Positions 44,625 through 54,000 of a stretch of 64,000 nucleotides of DNA are shown here, piece after piece; within the stretch, counting starts at the first letter, position 1, and each line of letters begins with the position of its first letter. The notes beneath the pieces are model-generated. The model was not told the origin of the DNA and did no database searches. It was given only the letters and a program-made list of their open reading frames with translations. The translations under genes were made by a program, and so were the position numbers. Source of the DNA: Marinifilum sp. D714 (GTDB lineage: Bacteria > Bacteroidota > Bacteroidia > Bacteroidales > Marinifilaceae); assembly GCF_030851345.1 (NCBI RefSeq), contig NZ_JALPNU010000019.1, positions 1-64,000 of the forward strand, written 5' to 3'.

Positions 44625-45968
44625 CTACTTTATTGGAAAAACCAATTTGGCCTTTGTGCCTTCTCCCTCTTCAGATTCTATTGAAATGTTACCATTATGC
44701 AAACGCATAATCTGACGTGTAAGGCTTAAGCCGATTCCAGATCCTTCCTCCTTGGTAGTAAAAAATGGAATGAATATATTTTTCATATCCTCGACAGAGA
44801 TACCACAGCCAGTATCGGTAATTCTGATTTCTACATGGCCATCTTGTTTTTCTTCTGCTGTCAGGAATATTTCCCCATTGCTGTGAATGGCCTGACGAGC
44901 ATTCTTTACCAGGTTAATTAAAACCTGTTTCACAAGAGCCTCATCGGCATAGAGTTGAAGGTCTTTTGGACTTATACTGAAATGATATTGCACTTGCTCG
45001 TTGGAATACATGTGCAACAAATCTTGCAGATACCTAAACAGTTGAGATACAACAATGGCTTGCGGATTAGGTTTTGGAATTCTAGAGAGTTCACGATAGG
45101 CCTCTACAAAATACATGAGTCCCTGCCCCTGCTCTTTTATCACCTGAAGTCCGTTGCGTGTTTTTGTAAGAACCGATTCAGTAAGAACCGTTCCCGTTTC
45201 AATTTGCTGGTAATTACTTTCTAACTTTTCAGATAAACAGGTAAGAGGCGATACAGAATTCATGATTTCATGGGTAAGCACATTAATCAACTTCTGCCAG
45301 GATTCCAACTCCTGTGCATCCATCTCATTTTTAATATCCGTAAAAGATAACAGCTTTAATTCCTTGTTTTCCTGTTTAATAGTAGTGCAAGAAATTAGCA
45401 AGTATTTACTTACTCCATTCCCCTGCAAATGATAGACACGAGTATCGCCAGCCTTCATTATCTCAAACAGCTCAAACAAGTTTACATCGTTTTTTTGTAA
45501 AGCCTTAATGTTGTAGAGGTTATGCACCCCCAATAGTTCACGTCCTCTATGGTTTATGCACTCTACCAATCCATTCTCGTCAAAGGATAACAAACCTACA
45601 GATGCATGTTCAATAATGGCATCGCTTATCATCTCCTTTTTCTGTGCTTTTATGCGTAAATCCCTGATGGTGTAATTCACCTCCTGCATTCCCCTGCGTA
45701 ACTCACCAAAGGATTTACCAGAAATGTTTTTAGGAAAACTTAGTGCAGAATCCTCATTCTTAACCGACAGGAAAAATTGCGATAACAAACGGTTGGTTGT
45801 ATTCAGATAATGAACCAAACCATAACTTAACCAAAGAATGAGCATTAACACCAATATTGCCATATAGGGATAAGCCGTAGCCCAAAAGATCCATCCCATA
45901 AGAAAACTCAACAATAGAATACTACTGAGGCGAATCAGAACCTGAATAAAGAGGCTTTTATAAATCAT
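44625..45968 (-). CDS. NtrY-like sensor histidine kinase
   Basis: A 447-residue membrane kinase. I use the ATG at 45968, which opens on the first helix and overlaps the regulator by 11 bases; an upstream ATG at 46010 is possible. Two helices (about 8-25 and 27-52), a HAMP/coiled region, a PAS-like domain (about 110-210, HASVGLLSFDENGLVECIN), the HisKA motif with H233 (LTHEIMNSVSPLTCL) and the ATPase with DTGCGIS and GSGIGLSLTRQI. The periplasmic loop is almost absent, so the signal is probably sensed in the membrane or cytoplasm. It is the partner of the overlapping sigma-54 regulator. Confidence 0.9.
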   Translation of the reverse strand: MIYKSLFIQVLIRLSSILLLSFLMGWIFWATAYPYMAILVLMLILWLSYGLVHYLNTTNRLLSQFFLSVKNEDSALSFPKNISGKSFGELRRGMQEVNYTIRDLRIKAQKKEMISDAIIEHASVGLLSFDENGLVECINHRGRELLGVHNLYNIKALQKNDVNLFELFEIMKAGDTRVYHLQGNGVSKYLLISCTTIKQENKELKLLSFTDIKNEMDAQELESWQKLINVLTHEIMNSVSPLTCLSEKLESNYQQIETGTVLTESVLTKTRNGLQVIKEQGQGLMYFVEAYRELSRIPKPNPQAIVVSQLFRYLQDLLHMYSNEQVQYHFSISPKDLQLYADEALVKQVLINLVKNARQAIHSNGEIFLTAEEKQDGHVEIRITDTGCGISVEDMKNIFIPFFTTKEEGSGIGLSLTRQIMRLHNGNISIESEEGEGTKAKLVFPIK

Positions 45969-47322
45969 ATTTCTTGATTTTGTGATAAAGAGTTGGGCGG
46001 GTAACGCCAAGCTCTCGAGCCATATGTGTTAGATTTCCTTCGTGACGTTCCAAGGCAGTAAGTATCATTTGTTTTTCCATATCCACAAAGCTTAGAGGTG
46101 GTATACTTCTTGTCTGAGTTGTATTCTGCTTTAATAGAAAATCTTCTTTGGTAATCCTATTTCCCTCAGAAAGGATTACTGCTTTTTCTACTGCATGCTG
46201 CAATTCCCGGACATTTCCCGGCCACGGATAATTCTGCAGCTTAACCAAAGCTTCATCAGTATAGGTCAATGGTCTTTTATGGTATTTCGTTGCATACTTC
46301 ATTAGGAAATACTCTGCCAACAGTGCAATATCACTAGTACGATCGCGCAAAGCTGGCACATCAACCTGAATGGTATTAATGCGATAAAGCAGGTCTTCAC
46401 GAAAAGTTCCTTCGGCAACCATTTCCTGAAGATTTTTATTGGTAGCGCACACCAAACGAATGTCTATACTCCTTGTTTGATGATCGCCAACACGAATTAC
46501 CTCTCGATTTTGTAATACCGACAATAATTTAGCCTGCATGGCCAATGATAGATTTCCAATCTCATCCAGAAAAATGGTTCCACCCGAAGCCAATTCAAAT
46601 CTTCCCTGCCTGTCTTCCCTGGCATCGGTAAAGGCTCCCTTCACATGACCAAACAATTCGCTTTCGAAAAGCGATTCACTCATGGCACCCATATCTACCG
46701 AAACCATTGGTTTATTGCTTCTATTGGATTGCTGATGTATTTCTCGTGCAATCAACTCCTTTCCTGTTCCATGTTCACCCAATACCAAGACATTTGCATC
46801 GGTAACAGCTACTTTTTGCAGGAGCTTTCGCAGATTCATCATTACGGTTGATCTACCAATCATTTCAGACTTGTTCTGGTTCAACTCTCTGGTTAAGTCT
46901 TGCTTATCGGTTTCCAGCTTTTGTATCTTCTTTTTCGATTGTCTCAAGCTTAAAGCCGATTTCAAAGTAGAGATCAACTTGTTGTTGTCCCATGGCTTCA
47001 ATACAAAGTCTGTAGCTCCCTTTTTAACCGCTGTTACTGCCAATTCTACATCTCCATAGGCCGTTAGTAACACAACTGCCAAATCAGGATCATATTTTAG
47101 GATTTCATTCATCCAAAACAAGCCTTCATTTCCAGTATTCACTCCAGCGGAAAAGTTCATATCCAAAAGAATAATGTCATATGAATTGTCCTGTAACTCG
47201 CTAAGTAAACTTTTGGGATTAGAAAGTACGTTAACCGTGTCGAACTCATCTTGTAATAACATTTGAAGAGAAATTCGTATGCGTTTATGATCGTCTACAA
47301 TTAAAATATTTCCTATTGACAT
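45958..47322 (-). CDS. Sigma-54-dependent response regulator, NtrC type
   Basis: A 454-residue regulator, started at the ATG at 47322 (MSIGNILIVDDHKR). Receiver phospho-site D54 (IILLDMNFSAG); AAA+ domain with Walker A GEHGTGKE, the sigma-54 contact loop KGAFTDARED (GAFTDA in place of the classical GAFTGA) and Walker B GGTIFLDEIG; C-terminal Fis-type HTH LTHMARELGVTRPTLYHKI. It is co-encoded with the NtrY-like kinase and divergent from an ABC transporter pair. In Bacteroidota this arrangement often controls MacB-like exporters. A possible sigma-54 promoter lies before the transporter genes. Confidence 0.93.
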   Translation of the reverse strand: MSIGNILIVDDHKRIRISLQMLLQDEFDTVNVLSNPKSLLSELQDNSYDIILLDMNFSAGVNTGNEGLFWMNEILKYDPDLAVVLLTAYGDVELAVTAVKKGATDFVLKPWDNNKLISTLKSALSLRQSKKKIQKLETDKQDLTRELNQNKSEMIGRSTVMMNLRKLLQKVAVTDANVLVLGEHGTGKELIAREIHQQSNRSNKPMVSVDMGAMSESLFESELFGHVKGAFTDAREDRQGRFELASGGTIFLDEIGNLSLAMQAKLLSVLQNREVIRVGDHQTRSIDIRLVCATNKNLQEMVAEGTFREDLLYRINTIQVDVPALRDRTSDIALLAEYFLMKYATKYHKRPLTYTDEALVKLQNYPWPGNVRELQHAVEKAVILSEGNRITKEDFLLKQNTTQTRSIPPLSFVDMEKQMILTALERHEGNLTHMARELGVTRPTLYHKIKKYDL

Positions 47323-47484
47323 ATTTTTTCGGATTAGGTCTTTCAAATGTAGAAAATTGGAATCAACAACTCAACAGAATGTAAAGAAACTATACAGTAA
47401 GAATAAAGAATTTTTACAGCTAGAATATCCTGCCCAAACCACTACTACCACACAACTATCTCTAAAACTAACAATTAGAACCAA

Positions 47485-47500
47485 TGGCACAACTATAGTA
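47485..47500 (+). promoter_or_regulatory. Candidate sigma-54 promoter of the ABC transporter genes
   Basis: TGGCAC, five bases, then TAGTA: the -24 half is perfect and the -12 half matches three of five positions of the TGGCAC-N5-TTGCA consensus. Transcription would start about 70 bases ahead of the ATPase gene. The divergent neighbour encodes a sigma-54 activator, which raises the likelihood. Confidence 0.4.
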
Positions 47501-47583
47501 ATACTGTTTGAGTGTGAAGAACCACTATTCTTTTATGCATGACAATAATAATTATATAACTTACGAATCTTTAATAAAACAAA

Positions 47584-48282
47584 ATGATCAAAGTAGAGAA
47601 CCTAAGCAAAGTATTTCGTACCAAAGAGGTAGAAACCACTGCCTTGAATAAAGTAAACCTGGAAATTAAAGAAGGCGAATTTGTAGCCATTATGGGACCA
47701 TCGGGTTGTGGGAAGTCTACCCTTTTAAATATCCTGGGAATGTTAGATAGTCCTACCGATGGCAAATATTATTTCTGCGACAATGAGGTTAGTAGCCTTA
47801 AGGAAAAACAGCGCAATACATTTCGTAAAGGGAATATCAATTTTGTTTTTCAATCGTTCAACCTGATTGATGAATTGAGTGTGTATAAAAATGTGGAATT
47901 GCCATTAAAGTATTTACGATACGATTTAGGCAAGAAGAAAAAACGTGTACTGGAAATGCTGGATAGAATGAAAATAGGTCACAGAAGAAATCACTATCCA
48001 CAACAATTATCAGGAGGACAACAACAAAGAGTTGCCATTGCGCGCGCCATTGCACCCAACCCAAAACTTTTATTGGCCGATGAGCCAACTGGTAACCTCG
48101 ATTCAAAAACCGGCCTTGAGGTAATGAACTTATTAAGCGAACTGAATGCCGAAGGAACCACCATAATAATGGTAACCCACTCAGAACGCGATGCTGAGTT
48201 CGCACATCGCGTAATCAGATTATTTGATGGTGAAGTTACAATAGAAAATACAAAAAAAGAGTTTGCGCAAATTGAATATTAA
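47584..48282 (+). CDS. ABC transporter ATP-binding protein (MacB/LolD type)
   Basis: A 232-residue ATPase. Walker A GPSGCGKST (about 39-47), signature LSGGQQQRVAIARAI, Walker B LLLADEPTGNLD and the H-loop VTHSERD are all present. The MacB/LolD group drives mechanotransmission ABC systems rather than classic import. Its permease partner starts 10 bases downstream. Confidence 0.93.
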   Translation: MIKVENLSKVFRTKEVETTALNKVNLEIKEGEFVAIMGPSGCGKSTLLNILGMLDSPTDGKYYFCDNEVSSLKEKQRNTFRKGNINFVFQSFNLIDELSVYKNVELPLKYLRYDLGKKKKRVLEMLDRMKIGHRRNHYPQQLSGGQQQRVAIARAIAPNPKLLLADEPTGNLDSKTGLEVMNLLSELNAEGTTIIMVTHSERDAEFAHRVIRLFDGEVTIENTKKEFAQIEY

Positions 48283-48292
48283 TAAGATAGCT

Positions 48293-50713
48293 ATGAATAT
48301 TTTAACAAAAAAAAATAAATGGGCTGCGATTAATATCATTGGAATTGCAATTGCTTTTGCTTCCGTACTATTTGTTAGCGCCTACACAATAAAAGAATTG
48401 TCTTTCGATAATTTTCATTCCAAAGCTGATGATATTTACAGGCTACACATAGATAAACCAGGCAGAGTTGGATTTTTGCAAACTGCAGATGATTTAAAGA
48501 CGGCCACCATAAGCAATTATTATTTACCAAGTTTATTCAATAATTTCCCGCAAATAAAAGATGTGGCTTTATTAAAAAATATGCCTGGTGGAAAACTAGA
48601 AGTTAGAAATGAATCTTTTGACATCAAATCCGTAAGCTACACTAACCACTCCTTCTTTAACATTTTTGATTTTAAGCTTTTACAAGGCAATAAAAAAGAA
48701 CTATTCAAAAATACAAACGAAGCTGTTTTAAGTAAAAAGGCTGCCATAAAATATTTTGGAACTACTGATATCCTGGGAAAGGAATTTAAAGTAAAATCAA
48801 ACTATTATTTGAATGGTGAAGAAGCATACACGATAAAAGCCATTTTAGAAGATTTTCCTGATAACTCACACATGTCGCCTGACATTTTACTCTCAGAGAA
48901 AAACGAACAGTTACAAAATCCATTTGCCTATACATATCTGCTTCTCGAAAAAGAAAATCAACCCGAAACTTTGGTTGATGCTTTAAACAAGTATTGGAAG
49001 AAAAATGTAAAAGAAGGAGAACTATCCCCAACTTTTCGCTTACTCAAGTTAAAAGACATTCACCTTAAAAGTCATAAAACAGATGAATTGGGCACAAATG
49101 GGAATTGGAACTCTATTATTGTGCTGATTTTTGGAGCATTAATTGTATTACTAATTTCTTTAGTAAACTTCTCCAACATAAACTATGTGAAGTTTACCAC
49201 TCAATTAAAAGATGTAAAAATTAAGATCATCAATGGCGCATCAATAAAAGACTTATCTGCCAATCAAATTAAAAAAACGATTGTTCAAATTACAATTTCA
49301 TTGATAATAGGAACGGTATTGATTGTTAATTTCAATAAGCTATTGCACTTCGACCTTTCCTATGAAATATTATTACCATTATTTCTAAAGGTCAGCTTAC
49401 TGTTTACAATCGCATTTGTATTGATTTCGATATTGCCATTTTTTACAAAGAAAATATCCAATGATCTCAATCTTGCTCCGAAAGAAGGTTCTAAAAAATT
49501 CATTGTTTCATTGGTATTTCAATTTGTATTATCTATAAGTGCAATCATTCTTACCATAGTGTTGCACAAACAAGTGAAGCACATTCATAAAATGCATCCT
49601 GGTGATGATAAGGAAGCAATTGTAGCAATAAGCAATATTCCTTACCAAGCAATTGCCCAATTCGATTTATTGAAAGAAAGGTTAGAACAACATATCGAAA
49701 TTGAATACTTAAGCGCCACTATGATGCCTCCTGGTATGGTTTCTGATTTTGAGCATCCTTTTGACATGGAAGGAGTTGAAAAAGGGAATCGGATCATGAT
49801 TAATTCGGTAGAAAAAGATTTCTTTAAGCTTTTTAATATTGAACCAATAGCAGGAAGTGTGAATTTAACTAGTGGTTCTGATTTTGTATGGGAATCGAAG
49901 GCAATCATTCCAGACAAAAAGATAGCCAATGAAATGTTATCCAAACTAGATGCGAAACATACCAATTTTAAAGAACAATACATTTTAAATGAAGCAGCTA
50001 TCAAAAAATTGGGATTTAAAGATCCTAAAGAAGCAATTGGAAAACAGTTTCAGTATCATTTTAGAGCACCTGAATATTTTAGAAAGGGAGAAGTTGTAGC
50101 AGTAATTAAAGATTTACACTATACCAGTTTGTTTGAGAAAGAACTTCCTATGGCATTTGGATTAAAAAGAATTTTCAATGGTACTTTTCTTTTAAAAATC
50201 AACAAGCAGAAAAAAGCCAAAGCTCTTGAAATCCTTAAAAAGGAATGGGATCAACTATTTACTGATGATCCATTGAAGTGTGCTTTTTTAAATGACATTT
50301 ATGCGAAACTGTATCGAAATCAATACAACGAAATGAGAACGCTTACCCTATTCGCAATTCTATCCATTTTATTGTCTATAATGGGAATGTATGCTTTGTC
50401 TTCCTACAGTATTCAACACAAAACAAAAGAAATAGGAATCAGAAAAGCCAATGGAGCAAGTTCCTTGGAAATTATGCTGCAACTAATCTCCGAATATGTT
50501 ATATGGGTGGCTTTGGCTTTCGTAATTGCATCTCCAATTGCTTTCTATGCTGCTGATGACTGGTTAAAAAGTTTTGCTTATCGAATTGATCTAAGCTGGT
50601 GGATATTTGCCTTGGCAGGTGTAATTGCCATCTTGATTGCAATCATCACCGTTAGTTGGCAAACCTACAATGCAGCAAGGAAAGATCCGGTGTATGCATT
50701 AAAATATGAATAG
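48293..50713 (+). CDS. MacB/FtsX-type ABC transporter permease
   Basis: An 806-residue permease. I use the ATG at 48293; a TTG further up would overlap the ATPase gene. One N-terminal helix, a large MacB-PCD periplasmic domain (about 40-260), four helices in the middle (about 275-430), a second periplasmic domain and three helices at the C-terminal end (FtsX-like, ending in WQTYNAARKDPVYALKYE). This doubled layout is the usual form of Bacteroidota MacB-like permeases. With the ATPase it probably pumps a peptide, lipid or antimicrobial from the periplasmic side. No MFP/HlyD or TolC partner is encoded next to it. Confidence 0.88.
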   Translation: MNILTKKNKWAAINIIGIAIAFASVLFVSAYTIKELSFDNFHSKADDIYRLHIDKPGRVGFLQTADDLKTATISNYYLPSLFNNFPQIKDVALLKNMPGGKLEVRNESFDIKSVSYTNHSFFNIFDFKLLQGNKKELFKNTNEAVLSKKAAIKYFGTTDILGKEFKVKSNYYLNGEEAYTIKAILEDFPDNSHMSPDILLSEKNEQLQNPFAYTYLLLEKENQPETLVDALNKYWKKNVKEGELSPTFRLLKLKDIHLKSHKTDELGTNGNWNSIIVLIFGALIVLLISLVNFSNINYVKFTTQLKDVKIKIINGASIKDLSANQIKKTIVQITISLIIGTVLIVNFNKLLHFDLSYEILLPLFLKVSLLFTIAFVLISILPFFTKKISNDLNLAPKEGSKKFIVSLVFQFVLSISAIILTIVLHKQVKHIHKMHPGDDKEAIVAISNIPYQAIAQFDLLKERLEQHIEIEYLSATMMPPGMVSDFEHPFDMEGVEKGNRIMINSVEKDFFKLFNIEPIAGSVNLTSGSDFVWESKAIIPDKKIANEMLSKLDAKHTNFKEQYILNEAAIKKLGFKDPKEAIGKQFQYHFRAPEYFRKGEVVAVIKDLHYTSLFEKELPMAFGLKRIFNGTFLLKINKQKKAKALEILKKEWDQLFTDDPLKCAFLNDIYAKLYRNQYNEMRTLTLFAILSILLSIMGMYALSSYSIQHKTKEIGIRKANGASSLEIMLQLISEYVIWVALAFVIASPIAFYAADDWLKSFAYRIDLSWWIFALAGVIAILIAIITVSWQTYNAARKDPVYALKYE

Positions 50714-50741
50714 TCAAACAATACAAACTTGATTATATTAC

Positions 50742-50777
50742 AAAAGACTGTATCCTAGATAAGATACAGTCTTTTTC
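50742..50777 (+). terminator. Terminator of the ABC transporter genes
   Basis: AAAAGACTGTATC (50742-50754) pairs perfectly with GATACAGTCTTTT (50763-50775), followed by more Ts. Confidence 0.9.
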
Positions 50778-50802
50778 CTGTTTTAATTATCATTATACAT
50801 TG

Positions 50803-50981
50803 TTGTTACTACAATTTGTCAATGTTCTTACTACAACTTTTAAAAGTGGTTACTAGAACTTTCTTAAGTGATTACTACCTCGTTACAAAGTGGTAGGTAG
50901 AACTTTTAAAAATGCTAGGTATTACTTTTTATTGTGATAGTAAGCATTTGTTAAAATAGTAACTGCCACTTCTACCAAGCT
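50803..50981. repeat. Degenerate 22-bp tandem repeats
   Basis: Between two terminators lies a field of at least six diverged copies of a 22-bp unit (one copy is 24), starting at 50803, 50825, 50849, 50871, 50893 and 50915, with two further weak copies to about 50981. The pattern is roughly TTACTA-AACTTTTAAAAGTG; copy two holds a perfect 12-base palindrome ACTTTTAAAAGT, and the others keep part of it. No open reading frame explains it. Between the two terminators of the flanking convergent genes it seems outside both transcripts. Confidence 0.6.
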
Positions 50982-51031
50982 TAGAGGATTGTAGTAAAAT
51001 ATCCCTGTCTGTAACAATTGTAGAGAGATAA

Positions 51032-51067
51032 TAAAAAAAAGTGCTACCCTATACGAATAGCACTTTT
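51032..51067 (-). terminator. Terminator of the carboxyltransferase gene
   Basis: AAAAGTGCTA (51037-51046) pairs with TAGCACTTTT (51058-51067) perfectly, and on the minus strand eight Ts follow. It ends the gene that stops at 51099. Confidence 0.9.
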
Positions 51068-51098
51068 AAGTTGATTATAAAAAATATAACAGAAAACT

Positions 51099-54000
51099 TT
51101 ATCCTACTAATCTATTTTTTGGCTTTTGTGTCGTTAGCATTTCTTTGGTTTTGATATCAAGTTTCGACTCTTTCTCTTCCGGTTGAGTAATATCCGCAGT
51201 AGCCTGTTTAGAATCTCCTGCTAAGCTGTACAATCCACGAAGCATCATTTCATACTTTTCTTGGATCGGAATTGCAGCATAAGCAGCTTTCTTCTCCTCA
51301 ATAAGCCTTTGCTTTTCATTCTCTTCTGCAGCTACTTTTTCGTAATAAGCATCCGCTTTTCTGTTTTTCAGGAATGGAGTCGCTACAGTTGGGAACAATT
51401 CCAACAACAGCATTTCTTTCTCATTTCCGGCAAGCTTCACTCCTCCAAACTCATCCAATACCGGATTCTCAGGAGCCTGATACTTGTTTACATCATAATC
51501 GGTAGCCTCACTTTGTCCACAAATTTTATGACGGAATTCCGGATCGATATCTATTGGCGTTTCCCCATACTCTCCTTTTACCAAATTAAAGAATTGATTG
51601 TTTACGTTTGTATATGGAGCTTTGCCACTGTTCACATCCAATACGTAGTTTACTGCCTGCACCCCTACAATTTGTGAGGATGGAGTTACCAACGGAGGAC
51701 AACCTGCAGCTACACGAACCTCTGGAACTTTTTCTAAAACGGTTGGTAATAAATCTTCCAAACCTAGTGCTTTTAACTGAGCCAGCATGTTGGTATACAT
51801 ACCTCCTGGAATCTCAGCAGCTTTCACTTTCTCGTTTGGTTCAGGGAAGTTAAAGTACTTCTCGATTGCATGACAGGTTGCCAACAACTCTTCTTCTTTA
51901 TCGTCTTTAGCCAATTCAATTGCTTTATCGAATAATGCATCAATTTCTTTAGGAAGATAATCAGCAGTAATATCAAACTCTAATGGGAACATTTTATAAG
52001 AATCAAAGTCTGCAATTCTTTCACGGATTCCCTTCAACTCCTTGTTAATGGCAACAACAGAATCCAAATTCACTCCTGTATCCAAACCTAATTTATCAGC
52101 GAAAAGCTGGATAATTTCGAATGATGGAGCAGCAGGACCTCCTGCAAAGTTCAGCATACAGGTATCTACCACATCCACACCATTCACTATGGCCATTAAT
52201 ACAGCACCTAAACCATAACCTGGAGTACAGTGGGTGTGAAAATCAATCGGAACATTAAGCTCTTGTTTCAATCGCTTCACAATCTTACCCGATAATGATG
52301 GAGGAATCAAGCCTGCCATGTCCTTCACGGTAATCATGTCCGCGCCAAGTGCTTCCATTTGCTTGGCCTTGTTCACGAAATAATTTACATCAAAAATCTT
52401 CTTAGGCAATTTCTTTCCTGATAAAAGGGCTTTCCATCTTTGTTTTTTGGTGAACTTTGGATCTACCGTATAACAAACCGCACAGTCGGCAATACCTCCT
52501 GCCTCTTTCATATATTTAATGGTAGTTTCCATGTTCTTCACATCGTTCAAACAGTCGAAGATACGCATGATACCCAAGCCTGATTTCACAGCATTCTTGT
52601 TAAAACCTTCGATTACCGACTCAGGATAAGGCGAGTAACCAAATAAGTTTCTACCACGCGACAATGCTGTTAAGTGCGAAACATCACCAATTACTTCCTT
52701 AATGGATTCCAATCGATGCCATGGATCTTCGTTCAGGTAACGCATTACCGAATCGGGAATTGCACCACCCCAAACCTCTAATGCGTAGAAGTTTGCATCT
52801 TTATACAAAGGAAGAACTTTTTCTATTTCGTGCTGTGGCACACGAGTTGCAAACAGTGATTGCTGACCATCACGCAATGTCAAATCACGAATCTTCAGTT
52901 TGCGGGTTCTCTTAATTGCAGCTCTTTCAGCAGCAATTTTCTTGCGATTTTCTACTCTTTGGGCTTCGAATTCATCCTTGCGCTTGCCTTCCAAATATCC
53001 TTTTGCTACCAATGGGAACAGTTCCAAAAGCATGTATTCTTTATCATCTACAGCCAACTTCACATTTCCGTATTGTGGCAGATTTGGATTTTCCGGTGCC
53101 TGGTAATTGCTCACATCATAATCTTCTCTTTCTGGCTTTCCAGTGATCTTTTCACGAAACTCAGGAGCAATTTCGATTGGAGTAGTACCGTACTCTCCCT
53201 TTACCAAGCTAAAAAACTGGTTGGATACATTTGTATAGAACGGGCGACCCGAGTTCTCATCGATAACACAGTTTACTGCCTGTACACCAACAATTTGAGA
53301 AGAAGGGGTAACCAATGGCGGACAACCTGCGTCCAAACGAACCACTGGCACCACTTCTAACACTCTCTCAAGCAGGGTTTCCAAACCTAAAGCCTTCAAC
53401 TGGTTCAGCATGTTTGTGTACATACCACCAGGAATTTCCGCCTTCTTAACCATTTCGTTAGGAGCGGGGAAATTAAAATATTTTTCAATTGCATGACAAG
53501 CATCCAGGAGCTCAGCCTCTTTATCAGCTTTAGCATATTCTATTGCCTCATCGAACAGTTGATCGATCTCAGCAGGAAGCTTATCTTTCGTAATATCAAA
53601 TTCAATTGGGAACTGCTTGTAGCTATCCACCTCAGCCAAAGCATTCGCACGAATCTCTTTCAAAATTTTGTTGATTTCAACCACTACCTCAGGATTTCCA
53701 TCCAATTCAATGCCCAACTTCTGACAGAACAGGTAAATCAACTCGTATGCAGGAGCTGCGGATCCACCAGCAAAGTTCATGATGTTCGTATCGATAACAT
53801 CCACACCATTAATAATGGCAGTTAAAGCCGAAGCCAAACCATAGCCTGGTGTAGAGTGCGAGTGGAAATCAACCGGAATACTTAACTCTTCTTTAAATCG
53901 ACGAATAATTTGCCCCGCACGAGAAGGTGAAGCCAAACCAGCCATATCTTTCAAGGAAATCATATCAGCTCCAAGAGCCTCTAATTTTTTCGCCAGGTTC

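Noticed and set aside
47357-47542. A 61-codon plus-strand frame ahead of the ABC ATPase
   Set aside because: Low-complexity, no homology that I recognise, and it lies over the probable regulatory region between divergent genes.
48263-48292. TTG start for the MacB-like permease
   Set aside because: It would overlap the ATPase gene by 20 bases, while an ATG 10 bases after the ATPase stop opens directly onto the first membrane helix.
50803-50981. CRISPR array
   Set aside because: The 22-bp units follow each other directly with no unique spacers, and no cas genes are present.
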